From positions 30,047,970 through 30,111,969 of the forward strand of contig OX465589.1 of assembly GCA_950022655.1 (NCBI GenBank): 64,000 nucleotides of DNA, read 5' to 3'. Position 1 is the stretch's first letter, and every line of letters starts with the position of its first letter. The notes under the pieces are model-generated. The model worked only from the letters and a program-made list of their open reading frames with translations. It searched no databases and had not been told where the DNA came from. Positions 49,285 through 62,764 of the stretch are shown piece after piece. The stretch comes from Alentia gelatinosa. Its lineage: Eukaryota > Annelida > Polychaeta > Phyllodocida > Polynoidae. The position numbers were made by a program, and so were the translations under genes.

Positions 49285-51192
49285 TGAGGTATCATATAAT
49301 ATTGTTTGTATCTACAGATAAAATATCAATCTTAAATATGCATTATTTCTGGTACTATAAAGGAAATATGGTTAATTACACTGGTTGCATCATGAGCTAT
49401 ATCAGGGTGTATCGGGACCATGGCACCTTTTTCATGCACCCTCCCAATACGTTACGACGCGCACTGACGCGCACCGACGCGAACCGATACGCTACGATAT
49501 GCCTTCCGACGTGCTACGATATGGTAATTTTGTATCGGCTCTCGTCGGCTCGTGTCGGCGTTGGTGGGTGCAGGGTCTTAGGGTTAGAGTTAGGTTTAGG
49601 GTTAGGGTTGGGGTTGAACTTAAAACGCCATTCTAACAGTATCCTGCAATACAGGTACAGGTACCGGTACAAAAATATTAAGTTCTCTGATGCATTGTAG
49701 TTTTGAAATGAATTGTTTACTAAGCTGTACATCTAGATTTTGAGAATAATCAAAATTAATGTTAGCGATACACACACCACATGTGTCATTTCCTAGCAAC
49801 TTTAACTAAATATCCAAGCACAGTCTACCTGAGTCGAGGGCAGACACTGCAGAATGGACACTCAAAACTCTCTCACATTTTCAGCAAAATTTGAAGCTAA
49901 GGTAATATAAATAGTAATAATACTTCCAAAATATTCTACTTTATGTATATCCATTTTTGCATCTATTAAACACTCAAGTTCAGTACTGGAAAAAAATGGG
50001 TCGAATTTGTTGTGGGTCGAGTTCCATTTACGGGTCGAGTTTGTTGTGGGTCGAGTTTTTTATTGATCTATTTCGTTGAGGGTCGAGTTTCCAAGTATGC
50101 ATGAGTGACTCTAATTGGTTAAGGGTTAGGGTTAGGGTTAGGGCTAGGATTAGGGTTAGGGTTAGGGTTAGGATAGGGTAAGGGTTAGGGTTTGGGTTAA
50201 GTACAGGGATAGGAATAGGGATAGGGTTAAGGAGAGGGTTAGTGATAGGGATAGGGATAGTGTTAGGGTTAGGGTTGGTGTTGAACTTAAAACGCCCTTC
50301 TAACAGTATCCTGCAATACAGGGTTAGGGTTAGGGATAGGGTAAGGGTTAGGGTTGGGATAGGGATAGGTCCAGGGTTAGGGTTAGGATAGGGTTAGGGT
50401 TAGGGCTAGGAATTTGTTGTGGGTCGAGTTCCATTTACGGGTCAAGTTTGTTGTGTGTCGAGTTTTTATTGATCGATTTCATTGCGGATCGAGTTTTCGA
50501 GTATTCATGAGTGACTCTAATTGCTTAAGGGTTAGGGTTAGGGTTAGGATAGGGTAAGGGTTAGGGTTAGGGTTAAGTACAGGGATAGGAATAGGGATAG
50601 GGTTAGGGAGAGGGTTAGTGATAGGGATAGGGATAGTGTTAGGGTTAGGGTTGGTGTTGAACTTAAAACGCCCTTCTAACAGTATCCTGCAATACAGGAT
50701 TAGGGTTAGGGATAGGGTAAGGGTTAGGGTTGGGATAGGGATAGGGTCAGGGTTAGGGTTAGGATAGGGTTAGGGATAGGGCTAGGGATAGGGTTAGGGA
50801 TAGAGTTAGGGATGCGGATAGGGTTAGGGTTAGGGCTAGGGTTAGGGTTAGATGGGGTGTCCACCAAGCTCCCGACGCGAACTGACGCGCCCCCCTATTG
50901 CCCTTCCGATACAAAATCCATATCGTAACAAAATCGTAGAGCTTATCGGGGCAGTTGGTAAGTTTTCTACGATAACACTACTGACGCGGCTCAATGCGCA
51001 CCGACGCAAACTGATGCAAAACCTGTATCGCAGTGTGTAGATGACTCTTTTAACAGGAAATCATATGAAATAATCGATAGAAAATTATGAAATTTTCAGA
51101 ATCTGTAGAATCTTTAATGCTGAAACGGCTCTGCAAAAATTGTGAAATTTGATAGTAGATAAGGTCTCAAAACGATCATTTTATACTTTAAC
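49285..51192 (+). repeat. Unit 25 (one loop, 1,908 bp)
   Basis: Loop D 50411. H begins near 50853 with the GATGGGGTG variant, shared with units 26 and 30. D is the GATCTATTTCGTTGAGGG form, with a private TTTCCAAGTATGC. Confidence 0.9.
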
Positions 51193-53082
51193 TGAGGTAT
51201 CATATAATATTGTTTGTATCTACATATAAAATATCAATCTTAAATATGCATTATTTCTGGAACTATAAAGGAAATATGGTTAATTACACTGGTTGCATCA
51301 TGAGCTATATCGGGGTGTATCGGGACCATGGCACCTTTTTCATGCACCCTCCCAATACGTTACGACGCGCACTGACGCGCACCGACGCGAACCGATACGC
51401 TACGATATGCCTTCCGACGTGCTAAGATATGGTAATTTTGTATCGGCTCTCGTCGGCTCGTGTCGGCGTTGGTGGGTGCAGGGTCTTAGGGTTAGAGTTA
51501 GGTTTAGGGTTAGGGTTGGGGTTGAACTTAAAACGCCATTCTAACAGTATCCTGCAATACAGGTACAGGTACCGGTACAAAAATATTAAGTTCTCTGATG
51601 CATTGTAGTTTTGAAATGAATTGTTTACTAAGCTGTACATCTAGATTTTGAGAATAATCAAAATTAAGGTTAGCGATACACACACCACATGTGTCATTTC
51701 CTAGCAACTTTAACTAAATATCCAAGCACAGTCTACCTGAGTCGAGGGCAGACACTGCAGAATGGACACTCAAAACTCGCTCACATTTTCAGCAAAATTT
51801 GAAGCTAAGGTAATATAAATAGTAATAATACTTCCAAAATATTCTACTTCATGTATATCCATTTTTGCATTTATTAAATACTCAAGTTCAGTACTGGAAA
51901 AAAATGGGCCGAATTTGTTGTGGGTCGAGTTCCATTTACGGGTCGAGTTTGTTGTGGGTCGAGTTTTTTATTGATCGATTTCGTTGCGGGTCGAGTTTTT
52001 GAGTATTCATGAGTGACTCTAATTGGTTAAGGGTTAGGGTTAGGGTTAGGGTTAGGATAGGGTAAGGGTTAGGGTTAGGGTTAAGTACAGGGATAGGAAT
52101 AGGGATAGGGTTAGGGAGAGGTTTAGTGATAGGGATAGGGATAGTGTTAGGGTTAGGGTTGGTGTTGAACTTAAAACGCCCTTCTAACAGTATCCTGCAA
52201 TACAGGGTTAGGGTTAGGGATAGGGTAAGGGTTAGGGTTGGGATAGGGATAGGTCCAGGGTTAGGGTTAGGATAGGGTTAGGGTTAGGGCTAGGAATTCG
52301 TTGTGGGTCGAGTTCCATTTACGGGTCGAGTTTGTTGTGTGTCGAGTTTTTATTGATCGATTTCATTGCGGATCGAGTTTTCGAGTATTCATGAGTGACT
52401 CTAATTGCTTAAGGGTTAGGGTTAGGGTTAGGGTTAGGATAGGGTAAGGGTTAGGGTTAGGGTTAAGTACAGGGATAGGAATAGGGATAGGGTTAGGGAG
52501 AGGGTTAGTGATAGGGATAGGGATAGTGTTAGGGTTAGGGTTGGTGTTGAACTTAAAACGCCCTTCTAACAGTATCCTGCAATACAGGATTAGGGTTAGG
52601 GATAGGGTAAGGGTTAGGGTTGGGATAGGGATAGGGTCAGGGTTAGGGTTAGGATAGGGTTAGGGATAGGGCTAGGGATAGGGTTAGGGATAGAGTTAGG
52701 GATGCGGATAGGGTTAGTGTTAGGGCTAGGGTTAGGGTTAGATGGGGTGTCCACCAAGCTCCCGACGCGAACTGACGCGCCCCCATATTGCCCTTCCGAT
52801 ACAAAATCCATATCGTAACAAAATCGTAGAGCTTATCGGGGCAGTTGGTAAGTTTTCTACGATAACACTACTTACGCGGCTCAATGCGCACCGACGCAAA
52901 CTGATGCAAAACCTGTATCGCAGTGTGTAGATGACCCTTTTAACGGGAAATCATATGAAATAATCGATAGAAAATTATGAAATTTTCAGAATCTGTAGAA
53001 TCTTTAATGCTGAAACGGCTCTGCAAAAATTGTGAAATTTGATAGTAGATAAGGTCTCAAAACGATCATTTTATACTTTAAC
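51193..53082 (+). repeat. Unit 26 (one loop, 1,890 bp)
   Basis: Loop D 52295, H 52743. Private GCTAAGATATGG in block A introduces a stop into the frame that is open in sister copies. GCATTTATTAAA in block C recurs at 61.55 kb. Confidence 0.9.
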
Positions 53083-54600
53083 TGAGGTATCATATAATAT
53101 TGTTTTGTATCTACAGATAAAATATCAATCTTAAATATGCATTATTTCTGGAATTATAATAGAAATATGGTTAATTACACTGGTTGCATCATGAGTTATA
53201 TGGGGTGTATCGGGACCATGGCACCTTTTTCATGCACCCTCCCAATACGTTACGATACGCACTGACGCGCACCGACGCGAACCTATACGCTACGATATGC
53301 CTTCCGACATGCTACGATATGGTAATTTTGTATCGGCTCACGTCGGCTCGTGTCGGCGTTGGTGGGTGCAGGGTCTTAGGGTTAGAGTTAGGTTTAGGGT
53401 TAGGGTTGGGGTTAAACTTAAAACGCCATTCTAACAGTATCCTGCAATACAGGTACAGGTACCGGTACAAAAATATTAAGTTCTCTGATGCATTGTAGTT
53501 TTGAAATGAATTGTTTACTAAGCTGTACATCTAGATTTTGAGAATAATCAAAATTAATGTTAGCGATACACACACCACATGTGTCATTTCCTAGCAACTT
53601 TAACTAAATATCCAAGCACAGTCTACCTGAGTCGAGGGCAGACACTGCAGAATGGACACTCAAAACTCGCTCACATTTTCAGCAAAATTTGAAGCTAAGG
53701 TAATATAAATAGTAATAATACTTCCAAAATATTCTACTTCATGTATATCCATTTTTGCATCTATTAAATACTCAAGTTCAGTACTGAAAAAAATTGGGTC
53801 GAAATCGATGTGGGTCGAGTTCCATTTACGGGTCGAGTTTGTTGTGGGTCGAGTTTTTTATTGATCGATTTTGTTGCGGGTCGAGTTTTCGAGTATTCAT
53901 GAGTGACTAATTGGTTAAGGGTTAGGGTTAGGGTTAGGGTTAAGGTTAGGGTTAGGATAGGGTAAGGGTTAGGGTAAGGGTTAAGTACAGGGATAGGAAT
54001 AGGGATAGGGTTAGGGAGAGGGTTAGTGATAGGGATAGGGATAGTGTTAGGGTTAGGGTTGGTGTTGAACTTAAAACGCCCTTCTAACAGTATCCTGCAA
54101 TACAGGGTTAGGGTTAGGGATAGGGTAAGGGTTAGGGTTGGGATAGGGATAGGGTCAGGGTTAGGGTTAGGATAGGGTTACGGATAGTGCTAGGGATAGG
54201 GTTAGGGATAGAGTTAGGGATGGGGATAGGGTTAGGGTTAGGGCTAGGGTTAGGGTTAGAGGGGGTGTCCACCAAGCTCCCGACGCGAACTGACGCGCCC
54301 CCATATTGCCCTTCCGATACAAAATCCATATTGTAACAAAATCGTAGAGCTTATCGGGGCAGTTGGTAAGTTTTCTACGATAACGCTACTGACGCGGCTC
54401 AATGCGCACCAACGCGAACTGATGCAAAACATGTATCGCAGTGTATAGATGACTCTTTTAACGGGAAATCATATGAAATAATCGATAGAAAATTATGAAA
54501 TTTTGAGAATCTGTAGAATCTTTAATGCTCAAACGGCTCTGCAAAAATTGTGAAATTTGATAGTAGATAAGGTCTCAAAACGATCATTTTATACTTTAAC
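53083..54600 (+). repeat. Unit 27 (simple, 1,518 bp)
   Basis: Shares ACGATACGCACTG and GGGGTTAAACTT with unit 31. The back half shares GTGACTAATTGG and TTTGAGAATCTG with unit 29. H at 54261. Confidence 0.9.
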
Positions 54601-57442
54601 TGAGGTATCATATAATATTGTTTGTATCTACAGATAAAATATCAATCTTAAATATGCATTATTTCTGGAACTATAAAGGAAATATGGTTAATTACACTGG
54701 TTGCATCATGAGCTATATCGGGGTGTATCAGGACCATGGCACCTTTTTCATGCACCCTCCCAATACGTTACGACGCGCACTGACGCGCACCGACGCGAAC
54801 CGATACGCTACGATATGCCTTCCGACGTGCTACGATATGGTAATTTTGTATCGGCTCTCGTCGGCTCGTGTCGGCGTTGGTGGGTGCAGGGTCTTAAGGT
54901 TAGAGTTAGGTTGAGGGTTAGGGTTGGGGTTGAACTTAAAACGCCATTCTAACAGTATCCTGCAATACAGGTACAGGTACCGGTACAAAAATATTAAGTT
55001 CTCTGATGCATTGTAGTTTTGAAATGAATTGTTAACTAAGCTGTACATCTAGATTTTGAGAATAATCAAAATTAAGGTTAGCGATACACACACCACATGT
55101 GTCATTTCCTAGCAACTTTAACTAAATATCCAAGCACAGTCTACCTGAGTCGAGGGCAGACACTGCAGAATGGACACTTAAAACTCGCTCACATTTTCAG
55201 CAAAATTTGAAGCTAAGGTAATATAAATAGTAATAATACTTCCAAAATATTCTACTTCATGTATATCCATTTTTGCATCTATTAAATACTCAAGTTCAGT
55301 ACTGAAAAAAATGGGTCGAAATCGATGTGGGTCGAGTTCCATTTACGGGTCGAGTTTGTTGTGGGTCAAGTTTTTTATTGATCTATTTCGTTGAGGGTCG
55401 AGTTTTCGAGTATGCATGAGTGACTCTAATTGGTTAAGGGTTAGGGTTAGGGTTAGGGCTAGGGTTAGGGTTAGGGTTAGGGTTAGGATAGGGTAAGGGT
55501 TAGGGTTTGGGTTAAGTACAGGGATAGGAATAGGGATAGGGTTAAGGAGAGGGTTAGTGATAGGGATAGGGATAGTGTTAGGGTTAGGGTTGGTGTTGAA
55601 CTTAAAACGCCCTTCTAACAGTATCCTGCAATACAGGGTTAGGGTTAGGGATAGGGTAAGGGTTAGGGTTGGGATAGGGATAGGTCCAGGGTTAGGGTTA
55701 GGATAGGGTTAGGGTTAGGGCTAGGAATTTGTTGTGGGTCGAGTTCCATTTACGGGTCAAGTTTGTTGTGGGTCGAGTTTTTTATTGATCGATTTCGTTG
55801 CGGGTCGAGTTTTTGCGTTGGCTCGTGTCGGCGTTGGTGGGTGCAGGGTCTTAGGGTTAGAGGTAGGTTTAGGGTTAGGGTTGGGGTTGAACTTAAAACG
55901 CCATTCTAACAGTACCCTGCAATACAGGTACGGGTACCGGTACAAAAATATTAAGTTCTCTGATGCATTGTAGTTTTGAAACGAATTGTTTACTAAGCTG
56001 TACTTCTAGATTTTGAGAATAATCAAAATTAATGTTAGCGATACACACACCACAAGTGTCATTTCCTAGCAACTTTAACTAAATATCCAAGCACAGTCTA
56101 CCTGAGTCGAGGGCAGACACTGCAGAATGGACACTCAAAACTCGCTCACATTTTCAGCAAAATTTGAAGCTAAGGTAATATAAATAGTAATAATACTTCC
56201 AAAATATTCTACTTCATGTATATCCATTTTTGCATCTATTAAATACTCAAGTTCAGTACTGGAAAAAAATGGGCCGAATTTGTTGTGGGTCGAGTTCCAT
56301 TTACGGGTCGAGTTTGTTGTGGGTCGAGTTTTTTATTGATCGATTTCGTTGCGGGTCGAGTTTTTGAGTATTCATGAGTGACTCTAATTGGTTAAGGGTT
56401 AGGGTTAGGGTTAGGATAGGGTAAGGGTTAGGGTTAGGGTTAAGTACAGGGATAGGAATAGGGATAGGGTTAGGGAGAGGTTTAGTGATAGGGATAGGGA
56501 TAGTGTTAGGGTTAGGGTTGGTGTTGAACTTAAAACGCCCTTCTAACAGTATCCTGCAATACAGGGTTAGGGTTAGGGATAGGGTAAGGGTTAGGGTTGG
56601 GATAGGGATAGGTCCAGGGTTAGGGTTAGGATAGGGTTAGGGTAAGGGCTAGGAATTCGTTGTGGGTCGAGTTCCATTTACGGGTCGAGTTTGTTGTGTG
56701 TCGAGTTTTTATTGATCGATTTCGTTGCGGATCGAGTTTTAGTGTATTCATGAGTGACTCTAATTGCTTAAGGGTTAGGGTTAGGGTTAGGGTTAGGGTT
56801 AGGGTTAGGATAGGGTTAGGGTTAAGTACAGGGATAGGAATAGGGATAGGGTTAGGGAGAGGGTTAGTGATAGGGATAGGGATAGTGTTAGGGTTAGGGT
56901 TGGTGTTGAACTTAAAACGCCCTTCTAACAGTATCCTGCAATACAGGATTAGGGTTAGGGATAGGGTAAGGGTTAGGGTTGGGATAGGGATAGGGTCAGG
57001 GTTAGGGTTAGGATAGGGTTAGGGATAGGGCTAGGGATAGGGTTAGGGATAGAGTTAGGGATGCGGATAGGGTTAGGGTTAGGGCTAGGGTTAGGGTTAG
57101 AGGGGGTGTCCACCAAGCTCCCGACGCGAACAGACGCGCCCCCATATTGCCCTTCCGATACAAAATCCATATCGTAACAAAATCGTAGAGCTTATCGGGG
57201 CAGTTGGTAAGTTTTCTACGATAACACTACTGACGCGGCTCAATGCGCACCGACGCGAACTGATGCAAAACCTGTATCGCAGTGTGTAGATGACCCTTTT
57301 AACGGAAAAAAAATATGAAATAATCGATAGAAAATTATGAAATTTTCAGAATCTGTAGAATCTTTAATGCTAAAACGGCTCTGCAAAAATTGTGAAATTT
57401 GATAGTAGATAAGGTCTCAAAACGATCATTTTATACTTTAAC
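54601..57442 (+). repeat. Unit 28 (short module plus one loop, 2,842 bp)
   Basis: Fused D 55726, junction 55815, loop D 56653, H 57102. Near 57305 the usual GGGAAATCATATG is replaced by an eight-A run, which could be a local mutation or a consensus error. Confidence 0.9.
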
Positions 57443-58959
57443 TGAGGTATCATATAATATTGTTTGTATCTACAGATAAAATATCAATCTTAAATATGCA
57501 TTATTTCTGGAACTATAAAGGAAATATGGTTAATTACACTGGTTGCATCATGAGCTATATCGGGGTGTATCGGGACCATGGCACCTTTTTCATGCACCCT
57601 CCCAATACGTTACGATGCGCACTGACGCGCACCGACGCGAACCGATACGCTACGATATGCCTTCCGACGTGCTACGATATGGTAATTTTGTATCGGCTCT
57701 CGTCGGCTCGTGTCGGCGTTGGTGGGTGCAGGGTCTTAGGGTTAGAGTTAGGTTTAGGGTTAGGGTTGGGGTTGAACTTAAAACGCAATTCTAACAGTAT
57801 CCTGCAATACAGGTACAGGTACCGGTACAAAAATATTAAGTTCTCTGATGCATTGTAGTTTTGAAATGAATTGTTTACTAAGCTGTACATCTAGATTTTG
57901 AGAATAATCAAAATTAATGTTAGCGATACACACACCACATGTGTCATTTCCTAGCAACTTTAACTAAATATCCAAGCACAGTCTACCTGAGTCGAGGGCA
58001 GACACTGCAGAATGGACACTCAAAACTCGCTCACATTTTCAGCAAAATTTGAAGCTAAGGTAATATAAATAGTAATAATACTTCCAAAATATTCTACTTC
58101 ATATATATCCATTTTTGCATCTATTAAATACTCAAGTTCAGTACTGAAAAAAATGGGTCGAAATCGATGTGGGTCGAGTTCCATTTACGGGTCGAGTTTG
58201 TTGTGGGTCGAGTTTTTTATTGATCGATTTTGTTGCGGGTCGAGTTTTCGAGTATTCATGAGTGACTAATTGGTTAAGGGTTAGGGTTAGGGTTAGGGTT
58301 AAGGTTAGGGTTAGGATAGGGTAAGGGTTAGGGTAAGGGTTAAGTACAGGGATAGGAATAGGGATAGGGTTAGGGAGAGGGTTAGTGATAGGGATAGGGA
58401 TAGTGTTAGGGTTAGGGTTGGTGTTGAACTTAAAACGCCCTTCTAACAGTATCCTGCAATACAGGGTTAGGGTTAGGGATAGGGTAAGGGTTAGGGTTGG
58501 GATAGGGATAGGGTCAGGGTTAGGGTTAGGATAGGGTTAGGGATAAAGTTAGGGATAGGGTTAGGGATAGAGTTAGGGATGGGGATAGGGTTAGGGTTAG
58601 GGCTAGGGTTAGGGTTAGAGGGGGTGTCCACCAAGCTCCCGATGCGAACTGACGCGCCCCCATATTGCCCTTCCGATACAAAATCCATATTGTAACAAAA
58701 TCGTAGAGCTTATCGGGGCAGTTGGTAAGTTTTCTACGATAACGCTACTGACGCGGCTCAATGCGCACCAACGCGAACTGATGCAAAACCTGTATCGCAG
58801 TGTATAGATGACTCTTTTAACGGGAAATCATATGAAATAATCGATAGAAAATTATGAAATTTTGAGAATCTGTAGGATCTTTAATGCTTAAACGGCTCTG
58901 CAAAAATTGTGAAATTTGATAGTAGATAAGGTCTCAAAACGATCATTTTATACTTTAAC
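57443..58959 (+). repeat. Unit 29 (simple, 1,517 bp)
   Basis: The shortest complete unit. H at 58620; GGATAAAGTTAGGG in G and AATGCTTAAACGG in H are private. Confidence 0.9.
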
Positions 58960-61900
58960 TGAGGTATCATATAATATTGTTTGTATCTACAGATAAAATA
59001 TCAATCTTAAATATGCATTATTTCTGGAACTATAAAGGAAATATGGTTAATTACACTGGTTGCATCATGAGCTATATCGGGGTGTATCGGGACCATGGCA
59101 CCTTTTTCATGCACCCTCCCAATACGTTACGACGCGCACTGACGCGCACCGACGCGAACCGATACGCTACGATATGCCTTCCGACGTGCTACGATATGGT
59201 AATTTTGTATCGGCTCTCATCGGCTCGTGTCGGCGTTGGTGGGTGCAGGGTCTTAGGGTTAGAGTTAGGTTTAGGGTTAGGGTTTGGGTTGAACTTAAAA
59301 CGCCATTCTAACAGTATCCTGCAATACAGGTACAGGTACCGGTACAAACATATTAAGTTCTCTGATGCATTGTAGTTTTGAAATGAATTGTTTACTAAGC
59401 TGTACATCTAGATTTTGAGAATAATCAAAATTAAGGTTAGCGATACACACACCACATGTGTCATTTCCTAGCAACTTTAACTAAATATCCAAGCACAGTC
59501 TACCTGAGTCGAGGGCAGACACTTCAGAATGGACACTCAAAACTCGCTCACATTTTCAGCAAAATTTGAAGCTAAGGTAATATAAATAGTAATAATACTT
59601 CCAAAATATTCTACTTCATGTATATCCATTTTTGCATCTATTAAATACTCAAGTTCAGTACTGGAAAAAAAATGGGTCGAATTTGTTGTGGGTCGAGTTC
59701 CATTTACGGGTCGAGTTTGTTGTGGGTCGAGTTTTTCATTGATCTATTTCGTTGAGGGTCGAGTTTTCGAGTATGCATGAGTGACTCTAATTGGTTAAGG
59801 GTTAGGGTTAGGGTTAGGGCTAGGGTTAGGGTTAGGGTTAGGGTTAGGATAGGGTAAGGGTTAGGGTTTGGGTTAAGTACAGGGATAGGAATAGGGATAG
59901 GGTTAAGGAGAGGGTTAGTGATAGGGATAGGGATAGTGTTAGGGTTAGGGTTGGTGTTGAACTTAAAACGCCCTTCTAACAGTATCCTGCAATACAGGGT
60001 TAGGGTTAGGGATAGGGTAAGGGTTAGGGTTGGGATAGGGATAGGTCCAGGGTTAGGGTTAGGATAGGGTTAGGGTTAGGGCTAGGAATTTGTTGTGGGT
60101 CGAGTTCCATTTACGGGTCAAGTTTGTTGTGGGTCGAGTTTTTTATTGATCGATTTCGTTGCGGGTCGAGTTTTTGCGTTGGCTCGTGTCGGCGTTGGTG
60201 GGTGCAGGGTCTTAGGGTTAGAGGTAGGTTTAGGGTTAGGGTTGGGGTTGAACTTAAAACGCCATTCTAACAGTACCCTGCAATACAGGTACAGGTACCG
60301 GTACAAAAATATTAAGTTCTCTGATGCATTGTAGTTTTGAAACGAATTGTTTACTAAGCTGTACATCTAGATTTTGAGAATAATCAAAATTAATGTTAGC
60401 GATACACACACCACAAGTGTCATTTCCTAGCAACTTTAACTAAATATCCAAGCACAGTCTACCTGAGTCGAGGGCAGACACTGCAGAATGGACACTCAAA
60501 ACTCGCTCACATTTTCAGCAAAATTTGAAGCTAAGGTAATATAAATAGTAATAATACTTACAAAATATTCTACTTCATGTATATCCATTTTTGCATCTAT
60601 TAAATACTCAAGTTCAGTACTGGAAAAAAATGGGTCGAATTTGTTGTGGGTCGAGTTCCATTTACGGGTCGAGTTTGTTGTGGGTCAAGTTTTTTATTGA
60701 TCTATTTCGTTGAGGGTCGAGTTTTCGAGTATGCATGAGTGACTCTAATTGGTTAAGGTTTAGGGTTAGGGTTAGGGCTAGGGTTAGGGTTAGGGTTAGG
60801 GTTAGGATAGGGTAAGGGTTAGGGTTTGGGTTAAGTACAGGGATAGGAATAGGGATAGGGTTAAGGAGAGGGTTAGTGATCGGGATAGGGATAGTGTTAG
60901 GGTTAGGGTTGGTGTTGAACTTAAAACGCCCTTCTAACAGTATCCTGCAATACAGGGTTAGGGTTAGGGATAGGGTAAGGGTTAGGGTTGGGATAGGGAT
61001 AGGTCCAGGGTTAGGGTTAGGATAGGGTTAGGGTTAGGGCTAGGAATTTGTTGTGGGTCGAGTTCCATTTACGGGTCAAGTTTGTTGTGGGTCAAGTTTT
61101 TTATTGATCGATTTCGTTGCGGGTCGAGTTTTTGCGTTGGCTCGTGTCTGCGTTGGTGGGTGCAGGGTCTTAGGGTTAGAGTTAGGTTTAGGGTTAGGGT
61201 TGGGGTTGAACTTAAAACGCCATTCTAACAGTACCCTGCAATACAGGTACAGGTACCGGTACAAAAATATTAAGTTCTCTGATGCATTGTAGTTTTGAAA
61301 CGAATTGTTTACTAAGCTGTACATCTAGATTTTGAGAATAATCAAAATTAATGTTAGCGATACACACACCACATGTGTCATTTCCTAGCAACTTTAACTA
61401 AATATCCAAGCACAGTCTACCTGAGTCGAGGGCAGACACTGCAGAATGGACACTTAAAACTCGCTCACATTTTCAGCAAAATTTGAAGCTAAGGTAATAT
61501 AAATAGTAATAATACTTTCAAAATATTCTACTTCATGTATATCCATTTTTGCATTTATTAAATACTCAAGTTCAGTACTGGAAAAAAATGGGCCGAATTT
61601 GTTGTGGGTCGAGTTCCATTTACGGGTCGAGTTTGTTGTGGGTCGAGTTTTTTATTGATCGATTTCGTTGCGGGTCGAGTTTTTGAGTATTCATGAGTGA
61701 CTCTAATTGGTTAAGGGTTAGGGTTAGGGTTAGGGTTAGGATAGGGTAAGGGTTAGGGTTAGGGTTAAGTACAGGGATCGGAATAGGGATAGGGTTAGGG
61801 AGAGGTTTAGTGATAGGGATAGGGATAGTGTTAGGGTTAGGGTTGGTGTTGAACTTAAAACGCCCTTCTAACAGTATCCTGCAATACAGGGTTAGGGTTA

Positions 61901-62764
61901 GGGATAGGGTAAAGGTTAGGGTTGGGATAGGGATAGGTCCAGGGTTAGGGTTAGGATAGGGTTAGGGTTAGGGCTAGGAATTTGTTGTGGGTCGAGTTCC
62001 ATTTACGGGTCGAGTTTGTTGTGTGTCGAGTTTTTATTGATCGATTTCGTTGCGGATCGAGTTTTCGAGTATTCATGAGTGACTAATTGCTTAAGGGTTA
62101 GGGTTAGGGTTAGGGTTAGGATAGGGTAAGGGTTAGGGTTAGGGTTAAGTACAGGGATAGGAATAGGGATAGGGTTAGGGAGAGGGTTAGTGATAGGGAT
62201 AGGGATAGTGTTAGGGTTAGGGTTGGTGTTGAACTTGGAACGCCCTTCTAACAGTATCCTGCAATACAGGATTAGGGTTAGGGATAGGGTAAGGGTTAGG
62301 GTTGGGATAGGGATAGGTTCAGGGTTAGGGTTAGGATAGGGTTAGGGATAGGGCTAGGGATAGGGTTAGGGATAGAGTTAGGGATGCGGATAGGGTTAGG
62401 GTTAGGGCTAGGGTTAGGGTTAGATGGGGTGTCCACCAAGCTCCCGACGCGAACTGACGCGCCCCCATATTGCCCTTCCGATACAAAATCCATATCGTAA
62501 CAAAATCGTAGAGCTTATCGGGGCAGTTGGTAAGTTTTCTACGATAACACTACTGACGCGGCTCAATGCGCACCGACGCGAACTGATGCAAAACCTGTAT
62601 TGCAGTGTGTAGATGACCCTTTTAACGGGAAATCATATGAAATAATCGATAGAAAATTATGAAATTTTCAGAATCTGTAGAATCTATAATGCTAAAACGG
62701 CTCTGCAAAAATTGTGAAATTTGATAGTGGATAAGGTCTCAAAACGATCATTTTATACTTTAAC
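58960..62764 (+). repeat. Unit 30 (two short modules plus one loop, 3,805 bp)
   Basis: The longest unit. Fused D blocks at 60087 and 61045 lead to D-A junctions at 60176 and 61134, exactly 958 bp apart. Loop D 61979, H 62425. F is altered to GAACTTGGAACGCCC near 62232. Confidence 0.9.
60176..61133 (+). repeat. 958-bp short module, tandem pair with the next copy
   Basis: One full copy of the junction-to-junction module: end of A, then B-C-D-E-F-G2 and a fused D. It differs from the following copy in small ways (AGAGGTAGG versus AGAGTTAGG in B, GTCGGCG versus GTCTGCG at the junction), so it is not a simple assembly duplicate. Confidence 0.85.

Noticed and set aside
56660..57016. 118-codon plus-strand frame with Arg-Val and Ile-Gly runs
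   Set aside because: It arises only because unit 28 has a slightly shortened tract E that keeps the frame open through D, E, F and G. Sister units lack it.
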